Assembly: GCF_003688495.1 (NCBI RefSeq)
Contig: NZ_REFH01000007.1
Span: 62,001-126,000 of the forward strand
Direction of reading: 5' to 3'
Origin: Flavobacterium weaverense
GTDB taxonomy: Bacteria; Bacteroidota; Bacteroidia; Flavobacteriales; Flavobacteriaceae
DNA length: 64,000 nucleotides
In this document: positions 37,852 through 45,431 of the stretch, in pieces
How the letters are laid out: every line of letters starts with the position of its first letter
Position numbering within the stretch: the stretch's first letter is position 1
Notes under the pieces: generated by a model
Told to the model about the DNA's origin: nothing
Seen by the model: the letters and a program-made list of their open reading frames with translations, nothing else
Database searches by the model: none
Translations under genes and position numbers: made by a program

Positions 37852-37875
37852 CTCTCTCTCTCTCTCTCTCTCTCT
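37852..37875. repeat. (CT)12 dinucleotide tract
   Basis: Twelve perfect CT units, 24 bases, between the end of the CBM9-like gene and the parDE promoter, about 70 bases beyond the -33 element. Such tracts can change length by replication slippage. Confidence 0.95.
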
Positions 37876-37886
37876 TTTTAATCCCA

Positions 37887-38585
37887 TCACTTCACAAATT
37901 GTAATTCTGCGAATTCGGCTGGTTGATGAAAACCATGTTTTTTGCTTTGGTACTGTTTTAACGATTGATATTCTTTGTTTTGTCCGTAGTCAATTCGAAA
38001 TAAATTTCCTTTCCAAGTAGTTCCAATTTTTGGAGTTTTAAAATCACCATTTGTAATTTCGTTTAAACTCGAGAAAGGAATAGCAATTTCAACGGAATAG
38101 CCAGAATCAGTTATTTTAGAAGCTGTTTGCAATCCTTTTATACTAATTGATAAATTAGATTTTCGTTTTGCGCAATCACTTCTAATACATTGAATAAGGA
38201 CATCGTAATTACTGCTGAAAGCATTTACTCCAATTTCAATATAACTTTTAACTTCCGCAATTGGACTAATAAAAATCTCCACTAAATCATCAGTTTCAAA
38301 CAGATGAGAATCTTGCTTCCTCGCTTTGCCTATAATTTCAGAATCCATACACTTGTAAGCGATATATAAAAAGTTTTTATCCCAAGAAAGAGAGGCAACG
38401 GTTGATTGCTTTGCTTTATCTCCAGAGTTATGAATCACAAATTCCTTCGAGAAAGGGCTGTGCCAGTCGGATAAATTACCATCAATAATTATAGGCTGCT
38501 TTGTCTTATGAATTAGAAGAGCTTGTGATTTAATTTGCTGCACTGTGCAAACTAATAGGAAGAAAACAATACTATTAAATTTCAT
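37887..38585 (-). CDS. Secreted CBM9-like carbohydrate-binding protein
   Basis: A 232-residue protein with a signal peptide (ending near IKSQ) and one domain of the carbohydrate-binding module family 9-like type. The visible pattern is PIIIDGNLSDWHSPFSKEF, then ASLSWDKNFLYIAYKCMDSEI, DDLVEIFISP and GYSVEIAIPFSSL, ending with the FRIDYGQ and AEFAELQFVK strands. There is no catalytic part. Such proteins bind sugars or act as subunits of larger secreted systems. The stop codon lies 11 bases before the (CT)12 tract. Confidence 0.82.
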   Translation of the reverse strand: MKFNSIVFFLLVCTVQQIKSQALLIHKTKQPIIIDGNLSDWHSPFSKEFVIHNSGDKAKQSTVASLSWDKNFLYIAYKCMDSEIIGKARKQDSHLFETDDLVEIFISPIAEVKSYIEIGVNAFSSNYDVLIQCIRSDCAKRKSNLSISIKGLQTASKITDSGYSVEIAIPFSSLNEITNGDFKTPKIGTTWKGNLFRIDYGQNKEYQSLKQYQSKKHGFHQPAEFAELQFVK

Positions 38586-38816
38586 TTTTATTGAAGTAGG
38601 TTAATCTGATGAGAGCTTTTAAAATAGGGAGCTTCTGCGCTATTATCGGCAGTTCAAATATATCTGTTTTCTGTAGAAGTAATTTATTTAAGTTTAAAAG
38701 AGTTGTTATACTTAATCCATTTTATTTTTTGGATAGCAAGTATTACAGTCCTACTCATATTTGAATTTCATAAATCTCTATTAAAATAGTGTAAACATAA
38801 AGCGCTCAACCTGAGA

Positions 38817-38824
38817 TATATTTG
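38817..38824 (+). promoter_or_regulatory. -7 box before the small orphan gene
   Basis: TATATTTG, 20 bases before the ATG at 38845, supports expression of this gene. Confidence 0.5.
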
Positions 38825-38844
38825 TAACATCAAAGGATGTAATT

Positions 38845-39192
38845 ATGAAAGCAATTCAATATACTACAAAAGTAAGCACGAATATTTTACGTTTATTTTA
38901 TTCAACGTGTACCAATGATTTAGTTATTAATTCTAAACAAGCAAGTGTGATCGAGGATTTCCTTTTAGCATTTTGCATAGAATTTAATCGTTTGTTTATT
39001 GCGGATAGTCTTGTGATGAATCTTTTGCAAAAGCATTGTATTGCAAAAGCTAAGATGTGTATTGATAACATTAAACAGGTTTGTAAAGATAATTTTCTAG
39101 AAGATAGAAATGCTGTACTTGAATTTTTCAGTACAAATGAAAATTATAGTATTTTAAATAAAATGCGATTATTTGAAAAAACGAGTACTTAA
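38845..39192 (+). CDS. Small protein of unknown function
   Basis: A 115-residue, mainly helical, soluble protein with five cysteines and no signal peptide or membrane segment. I do not recognise it. A -7 box at a proper distance and a normal A-rich start context suggest it is expressed. It lies at the edge of the accessory patch that holds the TIR gene and ParDE. Confidence 0.6.
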   Translation: MKAIQYTTKVSTNILRLFYSTCTNDLVINSKQASVIEDFLLAFCIEFNRLFIADSLVMNLLQKHCIAKAKMCIDNIKQVCKDNFLEDRNAVLEFFSTNENYSILNKMRLFEKTST

Positions 39193-39309
39193 AACCTCGT
39201 TTTTTGAAAGCGTCTTTTTACAATCCATAAAAATAAAATTGTTTAAGTTTTAAGCATATTTACATTAAGAATACCAACTCCTTTTCTTACTAATCCCATA
39301 TTTAATCAC

Positions 39310-39317
39310 TATATTTG
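39310..39317 (+). promoter_or_regulatory. -7 box of the RDD-family gene
   Basis: TATATTTG, 48 bases before the ATG at 39366. Confidence 0.5.
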
Positions 39318-39365
39318 AGAAAGTCGCATCATATAATAGAGGCTTTTCTAAACTAAAAAACAAAA

Positions 39366-39839
39366 ATGGAAACTAAAGAATTTATGATTACCGACGATTT
39401 ATTAGCTTCTAAAGGACAACGGTTCCTAAACATGATTATCGATTTATTTATTGTTTATGTTTTGACAATGGGTATTGGCGCAGCCATAAATATTCTAGGA
39501 GAAGTTACCGGAAATTTCAAATTATCAGAGTGGATTATCTCTTTAACGCTAGTTGAAAATATACTTTTTGGAGTGGTAGTTTTGTTCTTTTACTATTTAA
39601 TTATGGAAACGTATTTGTCTAGAACATTTGGAAAATATTTTACTAAAACAATTGTAGTCAAGCATAATGGTACGAAACCAAAGGTAAAAAGTACTGTAAT
39701 TCGAACTTTAGTTCGTTTAATTCCCATCGAGGCATTCACTTTTCTTAATGATGATGCAAGAGGATGGCACGATACTTTATCAGTAACCTATGTTGTAAAT
39801 AAACATGAGTTTATGACAAAAATCAAATCAATCATTTAA
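39366..39839 (+). CDS. RDD-family membrane protein
   Basis: A 157-residue protein with an RDD domain: ASKGQRFLNMIIDLFIVYVL carries the arginine-aspartate pair, and RTFGKYFTKTIVVK and RTLVRLIPIEAF the later arginine motifs. Three hydrophobic segments are readable. RDD proteins are proposed ion exchangers or transporters, with little direct evidence. Single gene closed by a strong hairpin terminator. Confidence 0.85.
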   Translation: METKEFMITDDLLASKGQRFLNMIIDLFIVYVLTMGIGAAINILGEVTGNFKLSEWIISLTLVENILFGVVVLFFYYLIMETYLSRTFGKYFTKTIVVKHNGTKPKVKSTVIRTLVRLIPIEAFTFLNDDARGWHDTLSVTYVVNKHEFMTKIKSII

Positions 39840-39864
39840 GATTTTTTTGGAAGTCAGGAAATAC

Positions 39865-39897
39865 AAAGCCGTAGTAAAAAAATACTACGGCTTTTTT
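39865..39897. terminator. Bidirectional terminator between RDD gene and metE
   Basis: Twelve-base-pair stem AAAGCCGTAGTA / TACTACGGCTTT with A6 loop and flanking A and T runs. It serves the convergent RDD gene and metE. Confidence 0.85.
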
Positions 39898-39907
39898 GTA
39901 TTTAATT

Positions 39908-42232
39908 TTAAGCAAAAGCATCAGTTTCTACAGCTATTCTCATCTGTTTTGCGGCAGCAACCATTTCAATAAGCGCTTTTTTAGTTTCATCCCAATGTCT
40001 GGTTTTTAAACCACAATCAGGATTCACCCACAGTTGATCTATCGGAATTACTGCTGATGCTTTTTCTAGTAATTTAACCATCTCTTCTTTTGCGGGAACG
40101 CGTGGAGAATGTATATCATAAACACCAGGTCCAATTTCGTTAGGATATTTAAAATTGGCGAAAGCATCCAATAATTCCATTTGAGAGCGCGAACATTCAA
40201 TCGTAATTACATCGGCATCCATATCGGCGATATTCTGGATGATATCATTAAATTCGCTGTAGCACATGTGCGTATGGATTTGAGTGTCATCTTGAACTCC
40301 GCTTGCTGAAATTCTAAACGCTTTAATCGCCCAGTCTAAATAGTTTGACCATTCTTCTTTGCGCAATGGTAATCCTTCTCTAATGGCTGGCTCGTCGATT
40401 TGAATAATTTTTATTCCTGCTTTCTCTAAATCCATTACTTCATCTCTTATTGCTAATGCGATTTGAGTGCAGGTTTCTGATCGAGCTTGATCGTTTCTAA
40501 CAAAAGACCATTGTAAAATTGTTACTGGACCAGTGAGCATTCCTTTTACCCATTTTGGCGTCAGAGATTGTGCAAATTGCGCCCATTTAACTGTCATAGG
40601 ATTTGGTCGAGAAACATCTCCATAAATAATTGGTGGTTTTACACAGCGGCTGCCATAACTTTGTACCCAGCCATTTTTTGTAAACGTAAATCCTTCTAAT
40701 TGCTCTCCAAAATATTCTACCATATCATTGCGCTCAAATTCTCCATGTACTAAAACATCTATACCTGATTCTTCTTGGAAACGAATGGTTTCTTCTGTTT
40801 CTTTTTTTAGTAAATCATCATACTGTTGCTGAGTTAATTCTCCTTTTTTAAACTTTGCTCTCCAGCTACGAACCTCAATAGTTTGGGGAAAAGAACCTAT
40901 AGTTGTTGTGGGAAACAAAGGTAATTTCAAAACCTCAATTTGTTTTTCTCTTCGAATTGAAAAAGGATTTTGCCTGTTATCATCGTTTGTTGTGATACTA
41001 GCTACACGGTTTTTAACAGTGTCATTGTGGATTAATTTTGATGATTTTCGGTTTTCGTTAGCTATGATGTTCTCTTGAAAGTGTAATGAATTGGTTGTAT
41101 TGATTTCATTGTAAGCGAGTTGTTTTAATACGACTACTTCATTTATTTTTTGTTTGGCAAAAGCGAACCACTGCTTAATTTCGGGTGTTAATGTAGCGTC
41201 ATTACTTTCTAAGTCTAAATCGCATGGACTATGAATAAGTGAACAAGAAGGAGCAATTAATATTCGGTTTGCTCCAAATGCATCTGTCGCTTTTTTTATT
41301 AATGCTAATGAATTTTTGAAATCATTTTTCCAGATATTTCTTCCGTCAATTACTCCAAGGGACAGATTTACATGACTTAGTAATTTCCCAGATTCTATAA
41401 TGTCATCTAACTGTAATTTGCAACGCACTAAATCTAAATGGATCGTATCTACAGGAAGTGCTAAAACGGTTGCTAGGTTTTCTCCAAAACAATCAAAATA
41501 ATTAGCTAGTATTAATTTTATTTTAGGAAAACGCTTATTTATAGCGTTATAAACATAGGTAATTGCATTTCTTTCCTGATCTGTCAAATTTAAAGCTAGG
41601 AAAGGCTCGTCAAATTGAATGTATTCGACATTCTCATTTTGTAGTTTTTCTAGAATGTCAAAGTATACAAGAAGCAAGCGGCCAATAAGATCTATTCTAT
41701 GAAATCCCTCTTCTTTTTCTTTTCCTAGAAGTAAATAAGAAACAGGACCTATGAGCACGGGTTTAGTTTTGATGCCTAAATCATTAGCTTCCTTAAATTC
41801 ATCTATTATTTTTTCAGAAAACAATTTGAATTCTTGGTTTTTAGTAAACTCCGGAACGATGTAGTGATAATTCGTATCAAACCACTTGGTCATTTCCATG
41901 GCAACAACATCTTGACCGTTTTTTTGAGCACCTCTAGCCATTGCAAAATACAAATCAGTGCTTGAGTTTGTTTTGGAAATTTCTTCATATCTGCTAGGAA
42001 TTGCTCCTACAGTTAATGATAAATCTAATACTTGGTCATAAAAGGAAAAATCATTTGAAGGTATTAAATCGATTCCGGCGTTTTGTTGCAATTGCCAGTT
42101 TTGTTTTCGAATATTTTTCCCTGTAGCTGTAAGTTCTTCTATAGAAATTTTTCCTGCCCAGTAGGATTCACATGCTTTTTTTAACTCTCTGTTGTTGCCA
42201 ATACGTGGATAACCAAGGTTGTTTGTTTTCAT
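39908..42232 (-). CDS. metE: Cobalamin-independent methionine synthase
   Basis: A 774-residue cytoplasmic enzyme that transfers a methyl group from methyl-tetrahydropteroyl-polyglutamate to homocysteine. Both halves of the double barrel are present. N-terminal: NLGYPRIGNNRELKKACESYW. C-terminal: TTIGSFPQTIEVRSWRAKFKKGE and VLVHGEFERNDMVEYFGEQLEGF. Zinc ligands lie in HTHMCYSEF (histidine, cysteine) and NPDCGLKTR (cysteine). It has its own TATCTTTG box and a divergent Lrp-type regulator, which probably controls it. Confidence 0.96.
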   Translation of the reverse strand: MKTNNLGYPRIGNNRELKKACESYWAGKISIEELTATGKNIRKQNWQLQQNAGIDLIPSNDFSFYDQVLDLSLTVGAIPSRYEEISKTNSSTDLYFAMARGAQKNGQDVVAMEMTKWFDTNYHYIVPEFTKNQEFKLFSEKIIDEFKEANDLGIKTKPVLIGPVSYLLLGKEKEEGFHRIDLIGRLLLVYFDILEKLQNENVEYIQFDEPFLALNLTDQERNAITYVYNAINKRFPKIKLILANYFDCFGENLATVLALPVDTIHLDLVRCKLQLDDIIESGKLLSHVNLSLGVIDGRNIWKNDFKNSLALIKKATDAFGANRILIAPSCSLIHSPCDLDLESNDATLTPEIKQWFAFAKQKINEVVVLKQLAYNEINTTNSLHFQENIIANENRKSSKLIHNDTVKNRVASITTNDDNRQNPFSIRREKQIEVLKLPLFPTTTIGSFPQTIEVRSWRAKFKKGELTQQQYDDLLKKETEETIRFQEESGIDVLVHGEFERNDMVEYFGEQLEGFTFTKNGWVQSYGSRCVKPPIIYGDVSRPNPMTVKWAQFAQSLTPKWVKGMLTGPVTILQWSFVRNDQARSETCTQIALAIRDEVMDLEKAGIKIIQIDEPAIREGLPLRKEEWSNYLDWAIKAFRISASGVQDDTQIHTHMCYSEFNDIIQNIADMDADVITIECSRSQMELLDAFANFKYPNEIGPGVYDIHSPRVPAKEEMVKLLEKASAVIPIDQLWVNPDCGLKTRHWDETKKALIEMVAAAKQMRIAVETDAFA

Positions 42233-42240
42233 TTTTATTT

Positions 42241-42253
42241 AGTATTTTTTACT
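42241..42253. promoter_or_regulatory. AGTA-N5-TACT site 1
   Basis: AGTA TTTTT TACT, in the leader just before the metE start codon. Confidence 0.5.
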
Positions 42254-42256
42254 ATA

Positions 42257-42264
42257 CAAAGATA
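42257..42264 (-). promoter_or_regulatory. -7 box of metE
   Basis: TATCTTTG on the minus strand, 24 bases before the metE ATG, between AGTA-N5-TACT sites 1 and 2. Confidence 0.55.
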
Positions 42265-42271
42265 TGCTAGT

Positions 42272-42284
42272 AGTATTTAATACT
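42272..42284. promoter_or_regulatory. AGTA-N5-TACT site 2
   Basis: AGTATT-T-AATACT, the most symmetric of the three sites, just upstream of the metE -7 box. With its flanks it agrees with 12 of 15 positions of the Escherichia coli Lrp consensus. Confidence 0.55.
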
Positions 42285-42374
42285 TAAATTAGCCGTTATT
42301 TTAAGTAAAGATAATTGTCAGAGTAATAATTAATAGTTTTTTGTTCTGAATATTTTTTTTAAACGTATTTTAAC

Positions 42375-42387
42375 AGTAAAAAGTACT
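42375..42387. promoter_or_regulatory. AGTA-N5-TACT site 3
   Basis: AGTA AAAAG TACT, ending directly before the ATG of the Lrp-type gene, so binding there would be autoregulatory. Confidence 0.5.
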
Positions 42388-42849
42388 ATGGAAAATTTAG
42401 ATAAAATTGATTTGCAAATTTTGAAACAACTACAGGATAACTCAAATATTAATATAAAAGAACTCGCGGCTAAGTTGTTTTTGACAGCAACGCCAGTTTA
42501 CGAGCGTATTAAAAGGCTAGAACGTGAAGGCTATATTATGAAATACGTAGCGCTCTTAGATAAAGAAAAAATGAATAGAGGAATGATTGTGTTTTGCAAT
42601 GTGAGATTAAAGGAACATGCTAGGAATGTAGGTGCTAATTTTGTTAAAGATATTGTAGCGCTTCCAGAAATTATTGAATGCTATAATATTGCGGGAGATT
42701 ACGATTTTATGTTGAAAATATTAGTGGCTAATATGAACAGTTATCAAGATTTTGTCATGAATAAGTTATCAACTATAGAGAATATTGGCAATACTGAAAG
42801 TATTTTTGTAATGGGGGAAATTAAGCATAGTACCGCATTGACCTTTTAA
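42388..42849 (+). CDS. Lrp/AsnC-family transcriptional regulator
   Basis: A 153-residue regulator. The N-terminal winged helix is LDKIDLQILKQLQDNSNINIKELAAKLFLTATPVYERIKRLEREGYI (about residues 4-50). The C-terminal RAM domain, binding amino acids, runs from about 65 with LPEIIECYNIAGDYDFMLKILVAN. It is divergent from metE with a 155-base shared region holding three AGTA-N5-TACT repeats, so metE is its likely target and methionine or a related amino acid its likely effector (inference). Confidence 0.92.
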   Translation: MENLDKIDLQILKQLQDNSNINIKELAAKLFLTATPVYERIKRLEREGYIMKYVALLDKEKMNRGMIVFCNVRLKEHARNVGANFVKDIVALPEIIECYNIAGDYDFMLKILVANMNSYQDFVMNKLSTIENIGNTESIFVMGEIKHSTALTF

Positions 42850-42953
42850 TTTAATAAATGGAGTAGGGAGTAATTAAGATTTTTTCTTATTTTGAATGGC
42901 TTCTTTTCTTTATATTCGCTTCATAAAAATTCAGAATAATACAATTTATAAAA

Positions 42954-44297
42954 ATGAACTGGGAACAACTTTTATCATTAAGAAGGCAAGGCGACAAAGG
43001 CAAAAGATTGCGTGTAGAACAAGATGATACGCGTTTGGGTTTTGAAGTAGATTATGACCGAATCGTTTTTTCGGCACCATTTAGAAGTTTGCAGGACAAA
43101 ACACAGGTGATTCCACTCTCTAAAACTGACTTTGTTCATACGCGTTTGACGCACAGTTTAGAAGTTTCAGTTGTGGGACGTTCATTAGGTAGATTAGTTG
43201 GTAAAAAAATTATTGAAAAATATCCGCATCTTAAAGAAGTACATGGTTTTCACATGAATGATTTTGGTGCTATTGTAGCTGCGGCTTCACTGGCACATGA
43301 TATTGGAAATCCACCTTTTGGACATTCAGGTGAGAAAGCGATTGGTGAATATTTCTCAATTGGGAACGGACAAAAATACAAAGGCCAAGTTTCTGATAAA
43401 GAGTGGCAAGATTTAATAGATTTTGAAGGAAATGCGAATGGCTTTTCTGTTTTAACAGCGAGTCGTCCTGGAATTGAAGGTGGTCTCCGAATTTCATATG
43501 CAACCTTAGGTGCTTTCATGAAATACCCAAAAGAAAGTTTGCCTAAAAAACCAACCAGAAATATAGCTGATAAAAAATATGGTTTTTTTCAAACAGACAA
43601 AAAGTTTTTTGAAGAAGTAGCCGCTGATATGGGTATGATTCCAAATAAATCTGAAGGTGATATTGGTTTTGAGAGACATCCTTTAGCTTATTTAGTTGAA
43701 GCTGCCGATGATATTTGCTACACAATAATTGACTTTGAAGATGGTATAAACTTAGGATTAGTGTCTGAAGATTTTGCTTTAGAATACTTGATAAAATTAG
43801 TAAAAGACAGCATCGACACATCAAAATATAAAACGCTAACTACTAAGGAAGATAGAATTAGTTATCTGCGTGCTTTGGCAATTGGAAGCTTAATCAATGA
43901 TGCTGTTAGTGTTTTTGTAGCTAATGAAGAAGCAATCCTAAATGGCAAATTCCCTCATTCTTTGACAGATAAGAGTAAGTACAAAGTTCAAATGGACGAT
44001 ATAATTAGCATCAGCGTTAATAATATTTATCAAAGTAGGGAAGTTATTGAAAAAGAGATTGTAGGTTATCAAATTATTCAGACACTTTTAGATAAATTTA
44101 TCACGGCTTACAATAATAAATATGATGGAAACGAATCTAATTATGACTCTTTGATACTTAAATTGTTACCAGAGAAACATCATTTAGAGAAAGAGACTTT
44201 GTACGAGCGATTGCTGCATATTTGTCATTTTATTTCTATGCTTACAGATGGAAACGCTTTATTATTTTATAAAACAATTACTGCAGTTAAGAATTAA
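42954..44297 (+). CDS. dgt: Deoxyguanosinetriphosphate triphosphohydrolase-like protein
   Basis: A 447-residue HD-domain phosphohydrolase that splits dNTPs to deoxynucleosides and triphosphate. The sequence has DYDRIVFSAPFRSLQDKTQV and THSLEVSVVGRSLG, then the HD pair LAHDIGNPPFGHSGE and later EAADDICYTIIDFEDG. These metal-binding positions are complete. The protein is short for an Escherichia coli type Dgt but normal for the dGTPase-like branch. It stands alone and ends in a strong hairpin. Confidence 0.92.
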   Translation: MNWEQLLSLRRQGDKGKRLRVEQDDTRLGFEVDYDRIVFSAPFRSLQDKTQVIPLSKTDFVHTRLTHSLEVSVVGRSLGRLVGKKIIEKYPHLKEVHGFHMNDFGAIVAAASLAHDIGNPPFGHSGEKAIGEYFSIGNGQKYKGQVSDKEWQDLIDFEGNANGFSVLTASRPGIEGGLRISYATLGAFMKYPKESLPKKPTRNIADKKYGFFQTDKKFFEEVAADMGMIPNKSEGDIGFERHPLAYLVEAADDICYTIIDFEDGINLGLVSEDFALEYLIKLVKDSIDTSKYKTLTTKEDRISYLRALAIGSLINDAVSVFVANEEAILNGKFPHSLTDKSKYKVQMDDIISISVNNIYQSREVIEKEIVGYQIIQTLLDKFITAYNNKYDGNESNYDSLILKLLPEKHHLEKETLYERLLHICHFISMLTDGNALLFYKTITAVKN

Positions 44298-44317
44298 GAC
44301 AATTTATATAAGACAAA

Positions 44318-44358
44318 AAAAAAGGCCTGAAAAAATACTTTTCAGGCCTTTTTTTATT
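44318..44358. terminator. Bidirectional terminator between dgt and the DUF3078 gene
   Basis: Stem AAAGGCCTGAAAA / TTTTCAGGCCTTT with 5-base loop, flanked by A and T runs. The last bases touch the stop codon of the minus-strand gene. Confidence 0.85.
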
Positions 44359-45394
44359 AGAAAACGTATTCTAATCCAACTCCGATTGCTTGTCTTACTT
44401 GCGTCTTCGGGCCTTCAGTCACTTGGACTCCTGCGATTTCTCTTTTTGACTTAATATCATCATCATAAATAATGTGAGCGCCAATATTTGCTTTCACATA
44501 TTGATTGACAATCAATTCTAATTGTAAGTCACAATTTACATCAATGTTACCAAAACGATTGATATAATCTGAATACAAGCTAATGCGATTTTCTAAATTG
44601 ATGTTTTTAAGAATCTCCTTTTTAAATTTATTTGTAATAAGGAAACCCAATTCCATTTTAGATTTTTTACCTTCTTCAATGATGTTTTTGTCGGCATCAT
44701 AAATTGCTTTTGGAACACCAAAAGCACCTTGATTTGCTAATGTTTGATCTAAAACTAGAGTTGTTTTAAATGTAAAAGGAGAAACATAAAAGGTTCTATT
44801 TTTTTCTTTATTGATGTTTTCAGCACCCATTCCTAGAAAGATGTATGCTGGCGCAAATGTTTTAGAAATAGCCTTGCTTGTATTTGGATAAGCGTAACCA
44901 TTTGTAAATTGTGTGTTGAAATTAAATTTCACAGAGTGGTACCAGTTTGATTTTGGATTATGTCTGTAGCCAAAAGACGAGTTGATTTGTAATGCATCAT
45001 CTGTTTTCTTAATCGATTGTCCGTCTTGCTTATTAACGCCGTATCTAAATATCAATTCATTTGACCAGTTAGAATTAAGACTACTATAATTTCTTAGAAA
45101 TTTTCCTTTTAACAATCCTGAAATCGAACTTGTTCCTCCCGCATTCCAGTTTACAAATGCAACTTCAGAAATATCAAAACCTAAAGTATTTTTTTGACTC
45201 CAATGCGAAAAAGGAAGATAATGTGTTTTTGTTCTTATTTTAAAGGCTGGAACCCGCGGCTGCGCTACAACGAATTTTTTAGTTGCAGGTACTAACGAGT
45301 CATATAAGTAGGTAACTGTTTTTGTTTCTTGAGCAAAAGAATTAAAGCTGATTGTAAAAGCAAGAAGAAAGAATGTGTAGGTTAATGATTTCAT
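44357..45394 (-). CDS. DUF3078 family outer membrane protein
   Basis: A 345-residue protein with a signal peptide (MKSLTYTFFLLAFTISFNSFAQ) and alternating beta-strands typical of an outer membrane barrel, ending in GVGLEYVF with a terminal aromatic residue. WSQKNTLGFDISEVAFVNWNAGGTSSISGL is the DUF3078 hallmark. The function is unknown. I chose the ATG at 45394. The frame is open for 26 more codons, but they overlap the end of dxs and would bury the signal peptide. It follows dxs by 37 bases and may be co-transcribed. Confidence 0.85.
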   Translation of the reverse strand: MKSLTYTFFLLAFTISFNSFAQETKTVTYLYDSLVPATKKFVVAQPRVPAFKIRTKTHYLPFSHWSQKNTLGFDISEVAFVNWNAGGTSSISGLLKGKFLRNYSSLNSNWSNELIFRYGVNKQDGQSIKKTDDALQINSSFGYRHNPKSNWYHSVKFNFNTQFTNGYAYPNTSKAISKTFAPAYIFLGMGAENINKEKNRTFYVSPFTFKTTLVLDQTLANQGAFGVPKAIYDADKNIIEEGKKSKMELGFLITNKFKKEILKNINLENRISLYSDYINRFGNIDVNCDLQLELIVNQYVKANIGAHIIYDDDIKSKREIAGVQVTEGPKTQVRQAIGVGLEYVF

Positions 45395-45431
45395 TTTAGC
45401 GTAGTTATATTTAAAGGGCAAAATAATTATT

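Noticed and set aside
43250-43824. Three open frames of 77-93 codons on the minus strand
   Set aside because: All are antisense to dgt, which has complete catalytic motifs in this stretch.
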